The notes under the pieces were generated by a model. The model saw only the letters and a program-made list of their open reading frames with translations, was not told the DNA's origin and made no database searches. Of a DNA stretch of 64,000 bases, positions 56,484-64,000 are shown piece by piece (the first letter of the stretch is position 1; each line of letters opens with the position of its first letter). A program made the translations under genes and the position numbers. Source of the DNA: Odontesthes bonariensis (lineage: Eukaryota; Chordata; Actinopteri; Atheriniformes; Atherinopsidae); contig NC_134515.1 in the NCBI RefSeq assembly GCF_027942865.1, positions 25,256,227 through 25,320,226 on the forward strand. The letters are read 5' to 3'.

Positions 56484-58188
56484 GGCGTGCCATCCACGAG
56501 TGATGACACACATGGAACTGGAAAAGACTTGCCAAATGTGTTCAGTTCACAGTAACATGAGACACTGGAAACAGTTCATTATAGTTTAGAGAAGTCTGTG
56601 ATTGTCAGTGTTGAGTGTTACATAGTTATTTAGCTGTTTGACAGCCAGGTATCTGTTCTTGATTACCCCTGCAAAATGACTGAAACTTTTATGCTATTCT
56701 GCCTCTGAGGTAAGTTGAGTTTCAACAGAATACTGCAAAGCTGGACCCTCACAACCACAATCATAATTACTGTAGATGGATGGGTGGATGGATGGATGAA
56801 ATGATTGTTTTTACAACTGTAAACTACATTTGTGTTATTCCAAACCTTATTTCCTTCACTGTAGGTCAAGAATGGCAATAACATGTTTTCACTGAAAAGA
56901 AATACAGAAGCTTTACGTTTCCGATGATAGACTTGACGTGTTCTGTCCAGAAGTCACATAAACACATACAAAACATTCTTAAATATCACACCAGTGGATA
57001 TCTGCAGCATAACATTGAATAAGTTGACACAGACCAACCACTGCCTTTTCTTTTACTGCACACCAAGACATGACATTGGCAAAGGGGTTGGTTCATCACT
57101 GGATCCCACCTCAACATGACTGACGGGATGTATTGCAGTTATTAAAGTGAAGGTGAAGGACAGGTTACTGCTCCTTTCCTGGGTTGCTTTGGCTTTCAGA
57201 GGTTCACGTCTTAAAAGGAGCCTGAATCACACGACAATACAAAAGATCGGACAATACACACACTGCAACTGCACAATAAAGTGCAGACAAGATGGGAATT
57301 AATTCTTAAGCAAAAATCCTCACTGAAAGTCATCAGACACGTCTCAACTCTGCACATAACAACAAGTCTCTGCAGAGGAATGCAACTGAAAACAAATTGT
57401 CAAAAATACTACCACGATGAAGGATTATCATGGACAATGACACACTCTTTAATTTTCAGCAGTCTGCCGTCTACCAGGCCTATTGCCTAAGTGAGACAAA
57501 TGCAGAGTGACTACACTTAACGTTAGACCTCACAGCAACACATCACAGTTTGACTAACAAATACAAACTTCCTGATCCTGTCGGGTTAAAGGACAGCTCC
57601 ATATTCATGAAAACAATTTGCCCTTTCGTGACATAAGATTCTCAACCAGAAATTAAAGCAAGAACTGAACATAATTTTAAAAGCATATCAAGGGAGATTT
57701 CTTTCATGGCTAATTTGCTTTCATAGCCGAATAGTGTCACACACCACCAAGGTCCTGCCCTTTACACCAGATAAAATGAATATGAATATCATGAGACTTG
57801 GGGACATGATACAGAATAGTGACAGAGAAAATTAAAAAAAAGAAAGAGAAGTTTAGCTACAAGTGGCTGGAGCAGATCTATGCCTACACTGCTCCTTTTT
57901 AGAACCCTTTTTTTTTTTTTAATCCTTGTGGAACATTATTTGTCCCCAACCTACAAGCACCTTGACTTTCTATAGGTGGCCAGTGGCGTTACTTCAACCA
58001 ACCCTGTGGTAAAGCGGGAAAGCATTGCCTTTGCCTAGATTACTTAAATATTTAAAAGTGAGACTGATGGTTGATGAAAGGATAATAAATCTGAAGCAGC
58101 CAGATCTTCTAATCCTGCAGAAGCCGAGCTTATTGTCGTCAAACGGTTCGGTCACACATGTTCTTCCAGGAGCAAACATTGTGGCTCT
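55436..58188. other. Spacer between ss18l1 and mtg2, probably including the ss18l1 3' UTR
   Basis: 2.75 kb without exons. A (CA)n microsatellite lies at about 56453-56482 and a GGATGG run near 56776. The part nearest 58188 is likely the ss18l1 3' UTR, but I could not find a convincing AATAAA on the - strand. The part nearest 55436 would hold the mtg2 promoter; no TATA box is obvious. Confidence 0.5.
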
Positions 58189-61100
58189 TTAGTGCTGATA
58201 ATTGCCGTACTGACCCTGAAATGTAAAAAAAAAAAAAAAAAAGAAAAAAAAGATTACAGCTGAGACCCAACATTTTATGTGATGTATTGTTACACTACAG
58301 CTAAAACCAGAAAGTTTGTTTTGAAGCTGAACCAACTGGAGCATTTTAACACGAATCAGCAGATTTTATAGTGTTTTAATTATTTAAGAAAGAAGGAAAG
58401 AAAGCTGTGATTCATTGATACAGTTAAAGCATTTAGAGAAGAGTGAATCTAAATAGTGTGCCGTGTTCTCATCCCTCTACCCGCTTAAAAATGGTTGCCT
58501 GTACATACCTGTATTGTGCACAGATTTTTGGTCAGAGTATTTGTGTCAAACAAACAAACTAAAAACAAACTATTCTCTTGAATTCTAAGTTGAATAGTCA
58601 AAAATCATTGATTTATTTCCATCTAAAACGAGCTCAAAACGCAGATGGCGTTCCTCTTTTTGGAAATATGTTTATTGGAATGACACATGTACCTGTTCAT
58701 AGGTGTAGGGCCGCGGTGTTTGCGGCCCAGGGCCTCCCTGGGAAGAACGATAGGATCCATACTGTTGGCTCTGACCCTGCTGATACTGGGAATACTGCGA
58801 TGATCCTCCCTGGCTAGGGCCTGTAATGCAAGTTAAGTTCACGTGTTCATTTGTTTCAAACGCATTTGTTCATGTTTGTACAGAATGTACTCAATATGAC
58901 CGTATGAGTTAGTCGCACCGTATCCCTGTGGCTGCCCGCTGTAGCCTTGCTGAGAGGCGTACTGCTGCTGGCTGAAGGGCTGCTGCTGCCCAGAACTCTG
59001 CTGATACGGCGGCTGCTGTTGACTGTACTGAGCATTACCTGAAGGTATGCACACCAGTTATGCTTTTCAGATATTAATAGCGAGTATTTAACACCTTATT
59101 AGAGTTTTGTTTGGAAGCAACTGAACAAAGTAAGTTGGAAGTTGTGGGAAAACATAAGTTTTTAAAAAAATAATTAGGCAAAAATAATTGTTACCTGCTT
59201 CATAATAATGCTGCGAAGACTCATCAAACGACCTCTCGTAGCCTTGTTCAGCATATGATGACTGCTGATAGGAGTATTCCCCATGACCTGTACAGAACAC
59301 GATTCAACACATGCAAAAACTCCTCGGCTGAGGAACAAAAAATCCGCTGACATACAAAAAATAAATAAATCGTTTCCAAACTGAAGCTTGTGATACTTGT
59401 GAAAAAAACAATGAAACGCATCAACTGCACGCCTCAAGGCATCTAATTTCAAACTCGTACACAAAAGCCACACCAAGTAACACCCTGGAAGAAGCTTACA
59501 TCTCTCCTCCACTCAATATTGTAACAGCACTCGCTGAAATCTGAAATTTCGGCACACCAAAGGGGTCAGTATGGACACAGACACAGAATTGAGACTAATG
59601 TTGAACTTTTGGTCAATCTGGCATGAGCCTGTATGAATGTGCAAAAAGGAAATGGCATGTATCGAAGTGGGGTTTTGTGTGTTTGGGAGCTGTGTGTATG
59701 AGGTTTATGGATGTGCATGATTACCATCAGGGTAATACTGCAGGTTTATGGGCTCGCTGGAGCTCTGAGTGTGTCCATACTGCTCTCCGTAGAACTCGTC
59801 TTGTCCCATGTACTGCTGTGCAGATCCTGCAAGACAGGCGACACCACGATTGGTTAAACTGGGGGACTAATTGGCTGCTGAACTGGACAACAAAGGGGCT
59901 ATTATTTAGTTGTGTTTATACGTATGTTTAAATAAGTGGCAGGGACTTTAATCTACCGGCTAAGATAATAATAATAATAATAACGATGAAAATGGGTCAA
60001 AACTCCAGGAACCGAATGAATGAATGAACGCGTACTATTGCACTGTTAGTTAATAGCTGCCGTGTTGTTGTTATTGGGGGCTATCGAGCGGCTTATGGGC
60101 TTTCTATACACGCATCTAGTGGGATAACTTAATCGACGCGTGCCGCTGCAGCACAGCAATGCAATAATACGCGTTCATTCATTCGTCTTAAAATATTGGT
60201 GAAATAAAGACAGATAATGCCTTATTTAGAGGCTGTATTGTCAATGCCCTGTTCTCTCCCGTTATATGGATATATGCGGATCTCGAGTAATCTAAATATC
60301 TTTCGAAGGACGAAGACTTTCACCAAACTGTTATCGTGAGTAGATGTATTTTATGCCAGAAATAAGGTCCAGGTGTAAGAAAAACAAAACTTTCCCTTTA
60401 ATAAGAAATACTAAGATCATGGAAGATTTTTAAAAAAATACTATTCAAAGTGAAGAAATGCACTCAGGGAGAATCCGATTTCTGCTGATTGGTGGTGTGC
60501 AGAAACTCCAGATTCCACTTATTCTCCTGTTCTCAGAATTTTATTCAACCAAGTTAGAAAACCAACAGAACTCTTCATAGGATGCAACAAATACCCCTGT
60601 GGGATCTAATCCCCCTTTCAAACGGCTTGGTTTCCAACAGAAGCAAACATCAGAACATATGCAACAACTGCCAAACAGCCTCATAGAAGCATATTCTTCC
60701 AGATGTGACTAGCAGTAGATGACAGAAAAAAAAAACTAGCAGCCGACTAACCAAAAAACTAAGTACCAAAGCTTAGCTATGAGCACAATAATTCCACAAA
60801 ACGGCTCTATTTTGATGTTCTTCATCCAGTCATGCAAGGATAATAATGTGCCAGAGTGAACGAGGACTGATAACCAAGGTCCGTTGTCCTGGAATTAACA
60901 TCCAATCCTCCCATTTGAAAATTACACCATGCCTCATCTACGCCCCTCAAATGACATAACAGGACAGAGCTGAACTCTTACTAGCTACATAGCAAGTGTT
61001 TTACAGACACAGAAGTCTCATGTGACACAAGTACCACATACACAGTCTGCACTCTATGTACGATTAAACAATTATACCATACTACTCATCAAGAGCTTCC

Positions 61101-64000
61101 ACGGCAAACATAGCTTTCCTGACCCTTTTACAACGTGCTCTTAGCAACTTGGAAACTTGCTGAAGATTTCACTCTTGTCGGTTTCATACACATACACACA
61201 CCCATCAATGTACATTAGCACTCAAACACAACCCAATGAACCCACTGAGCTGGGTGCCATATCATATTAGCACAAGAACATCTTCCCACCTACCTTGCTG
61301 AGAGGAGCGGTAGGATCCCAAGGGCCTCTGGGACATCATGCCGTTTCCTTGACTGCCCTGACCCATCATGCCCATTGCCTGCTGTCCCTGATAATGTTGG
61401 CCCCCAGCCTGGACTGAGGAGTAGTGTGGGTTGGCAGATTGTTGGTGCATCATGGAGACTGGGAGGGAGGTGGGATTATTGGGGGAAGGATCTTAATCAT
61501 TCAACTCGGTCGACATGTTAGCATTCACTACACAGCAGTCTCAAATGTGACCCTGGCACAAAGGTTTGTGATTAAGCAAATAAATAAATGTGGGGGGAGA
61601 TCCATAGTGATCAGGACACAGGGAAAAGCCAAAACAGTTCCACAGCTGCCAGGGTCTTAAAGACAAAAAGATTTGAAGTAACACTTTCAAGGTGTTGCTC
61701 AGAAGTATAAATGCAAACAACAACAAAGAAAAGGGGAATAAACATATATACAACTAAAATACATGGACATCCAGAGGGGGAGTGGCTGCATCTCAGAGTA
61801 AGGAGACAGATTTTAGGAAGACTTGAAAGCAAGAACAGAGTAGGCAGGACATCTCTCCGATGAACTGAATGTGGAATTTACTGACTACAGAAATGAAAGT
61901 AAAAAGTTTTAAGTTAGATCATGGGGGCATTGGTCATGAATACATTAGGAAGTAACTCAAAAAAATGCCCAACTGTTTTATTCTGAGCACTTTCATTTCG
62001 TCTAAGTGACAGATTTTACATCAAACTAAACAACAAAAATAATCTCGCATTTTTAATAGTATGGGCTTTGCTGTGCTCAGTTCGTAAGCCTGAGAGAGTT
62101 CTCCTCTACAACGATGATGTATGACCCTGCGTAATATGCTAATTAAAACAGAATGTAATGAAGTGTCAGTCTCATAAACCAATGTTTAGTTCAGAATAGA
62201 ACATAGAACAAGTGAGACATTTTGATATTTTAGTTAAAAATATTAGGGCCTCTTGAATTTGAAGGTGGCAACACATCTAAAAAAAAAAAAAAAAGAGTTG
62301 GAACCGGGCCGTGTTTTCCACTGTGCAGCATCCCCCCTTCTTTTAACAACAGCCATAAAATGTGTGGGAACCGGAGAGACCAGCTGATGGGCCTTTGGGA
62401 GAAGAATATGGTCCCATTATTGTCTCTTGTCTGATATACAATTCTAGCTGCTCAACAGTCAGGGGTCTTCTTTGCCTTTTTTTTGCATTTCATGATGAGC
62501 CAAATATCTCCATCGAGTAACAGTTCTGGCCTGCCAGCTGTCCAATGATTCGCCATTTTGTCCAGCAAGAGACGATTCAGGTTTGTCGGGTGCTGGAGCT
62601 GCCATCAGATCAGAGGCCAGATACACCCTGGATGGGTCACTTGTCCATCACAGAGATGAACAAGACAAACAACCATGCCCACTACACTCTTGGGGTTGAT
62701 TTAGAATCACCAATTAACCCAACATGCCTGTTTTTGGATTGTGCGAGGAAGTTGGAGTAGCTGGAGAGAACATTTAAACTCCACACAGAAAGGCCCCAGC
62801 TGAGATTCAGACCGGAAACCTTCCTACTGGGAAGTTGTTAACTACTACACCACCCTGCAGCCCAACATGTGCAAACCATTGCATTGTCTTAGTTTACATT
62901 TTACACAGCCACTTCTTTTAAAAATTGGAGTTGTTTTAAATTAGCCCAATTCCTACTGTTTGAACTTGTCTACACCTGGCTCACCTTGGCTGGACTGCAT
63001 GTTGAGGTTGCTGCGTGAGGAGGAGGAAGAGGATGAGCACGTGGCAGAAGAAGAGGAGGAAGACCCATAACCAGGCCCGGGGCCCTGGATCATGCTGCCC
63101 TGGGAGGAGGGTGAAGCATGGCTGTAGCCGGAGACCAAACTACCATAGCTGCTGCTGGAGGGAATAGTCGACTGCACCTGACCAGACTGTTGCATGGGGG
63201 CATGGCTGGGGCCTGATGACACACATGCACAGTCAGAGCAGCCAGCACATGTTCGCATGTGGTGCCACATCATGTTTATCATGGTCCCACATTCAGTTCA
63301 TCCTAAAAGGAAGCTTGCGTGGTTGTAAAATTGTTGAGTGACGAATGCTAAAGACGCAGGTTGTAATTAATTAGAGCAGAGAGAAAGAAGAGGTCGCGGT
63401 AGCTGCAAGTGAATCCAGCTGTCCATGGCTTAACACAAATGGACAGATATCTGCAAGCATTGGGGTGATATAGAAGAGGTGCACTGATACAGATAGAATG
63501 GGCTTTCATGCAGTAAAAGCCAGGATCAGACAAGCACACAAGTCACGGTACACAAAGCAAACTGTAACTGTGTGACTCCATAGCAGTTTTCTGGCTTTAT
63601 GTGGAAACAATGCTCAGGTGGACCAAAGTTTAACAGTAAAATGCACATTTGTAAATTACTCTCACCATTGCTCATTTGACTCTGCATCATGGATGTGGGG
63701 GGCAGTCCTGGTGCCATGCTGTCATTAAGGTTGCTCGGAGCATGTCCCCCACTCTGGCCCATCCCCCCAGGAGCCATGGACGAATTGTGAGTTGGAGGCT
63801 AAAAAAGGAGAAACACGCTGTATCAGTTATTTGCAGTAGCAGTCACAACTGCATGAATTTGAATTTCCCTTTCTTTCTTTTGCTCATGTCTCATTTGACT
63901 CATTGAGTCTCCCATTAATCTACAGCACTGCAGGCTTCTGAAACCACACAACAAACTTACCGCAGGTAGTAGAGACTGCATGTTCTGATTTGAATCTGCT
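58189..64000 (-). CDS. ss18l1: SS18-like protein 1 (CREST), C-terminal exons; gene continues past the right edge
   Basis: Calcium-responsive transcriptional co-activator and BAF (SWI/SNF) subunit in the nucleus. Exons in transcript order: from beyond 64000 to 63961, 63798-63666, 63212-62985, 61458-61294, 59826-59725, 59287-59195, 59038-58919, 58820-58693, 58215-58189. Phases agree at every junction. The first visible codons read ADSNQNMQSLLPA, as in vertebrate SS18L1. Then follow MSNGPSHAPMQQ, SMMHQQ, an SYRSSQQG block, YYPDGHGEYSYQQSSYAEQ, HYYEAGNAQYSQQQ and the terminal QYGNYQH. This is the QPGY-rich activation region; the conserved N-terminal SNH domain that binds BRG1/BRM is outside the window. 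Exon 63212-62985 encodes a Ser-rich run (GSSSSSSATCSSSSSSSRS) near its end. Intron 59827-61293 holds nothing recognised. Confidence 0.95.
62240..62540 (-). mobile_element. DNA-transposon fragment in ss18l1 intron
   Basis: The text GTTGGAACCGGGCCGTGTTT, TTTTAACAACAGCCATAAAA, GAGACCAGCTGATGGGC and CTAGCTGCTCAACAGTCAGG matches a fish DNA transposon I know as a dispersed repeat. No inverted end or transposase frame is seen here, so the class is tentative. Confidence 0.5.
62560..62870 (-). repeat. L2-type LINE tail, inverted, in ss18l1 intron
   Basis: Contains 'acaccctggatgggtcac', 'ttgtccatcacagag', 'aatcaccaattaaccc', 'ctccacacagaaaggccccagc' and 'actacaccaccctgcagccc', the reverse complement of the fish LINE tail also present at 526-815 and 32761-32990. 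Non-coding. Confidence 0.6.

Overview
The window looks like teleost nuclear DNA. The genes are intron-rich vertebrate genes, and the intergenic DNA is packed with repeats of the kinds common in ray-finned fish: Tc1/mariner, PIF/Harbinger, TTAA-flanked inverted-repeat elements, L2-type LINE tails, a tRNA-derived SINE and Ty3/gypsy. Four host genes are supported. No tRNA, rRNA, CRISPR array or bacterial-type operon was seen.

Layout. (1) 1542-13380, + strand: a cadherin-26-like gene of 18 coding exons whose reading frame closes at 811 codons. (2) 13.4-33.4 kb: an intergenic block made mostly of transposons. It includes a nested stack at 14219-20517, a Tc1-like element, a solo LTR, a GC-rich retroposon and a 2.4-kb TTAA-flanked element. 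(3) 33458-42534, + strand: a second cadherin-26-like gene, a tandem paralogue. It carries three near-identical in-frame copies of one cytoplasmic exon, and its C-terminal tail has lost the recognisable catenin-binding core. (4) 43.3-51.2 kb: an inverted-repeat element, then a Ty3/gypsy retrotransposon on the - strand (45441-51187) with matching LTRs and 5-bp target duplications. Its pol frame is open and its gag is broken by a Harbinger insertion. (5) 52911-55435, - strand: mtg2 (GTPBP5), a mitochondrial Obg-family GTPase, 423 codons over six exons. (6) 58189 to the right edge, - strand: the 3' portion of ss18l1 (CREST), a QPGY-rich chromatin co-activator; its N-terminal exons lie beyond the window.

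The gene set (cdh26, mtg2, ss18l1) matches human 20q13.33, and ss18l1 and mtg2 are in tandem in the same orientation as in human. The four genes share no pathway: two are adhesion molecules, one is a mitochondrial ribosome factor and one is a BAF-complex subunit. They are linked by ancient synteny.

The most useful signals are the exon triplication and tail divergence in the second cadherin gene, and the nested transposon stack at 14.2-20.5 kb, whose insertion order can be read from target-site duplications that rejoin an interrupted Myb-like reading frame. Exon borders were set by hand from GT/AG (one GC/AG) sites and reading-frame phase; an error of one or two bases is possible at some repeat borders.
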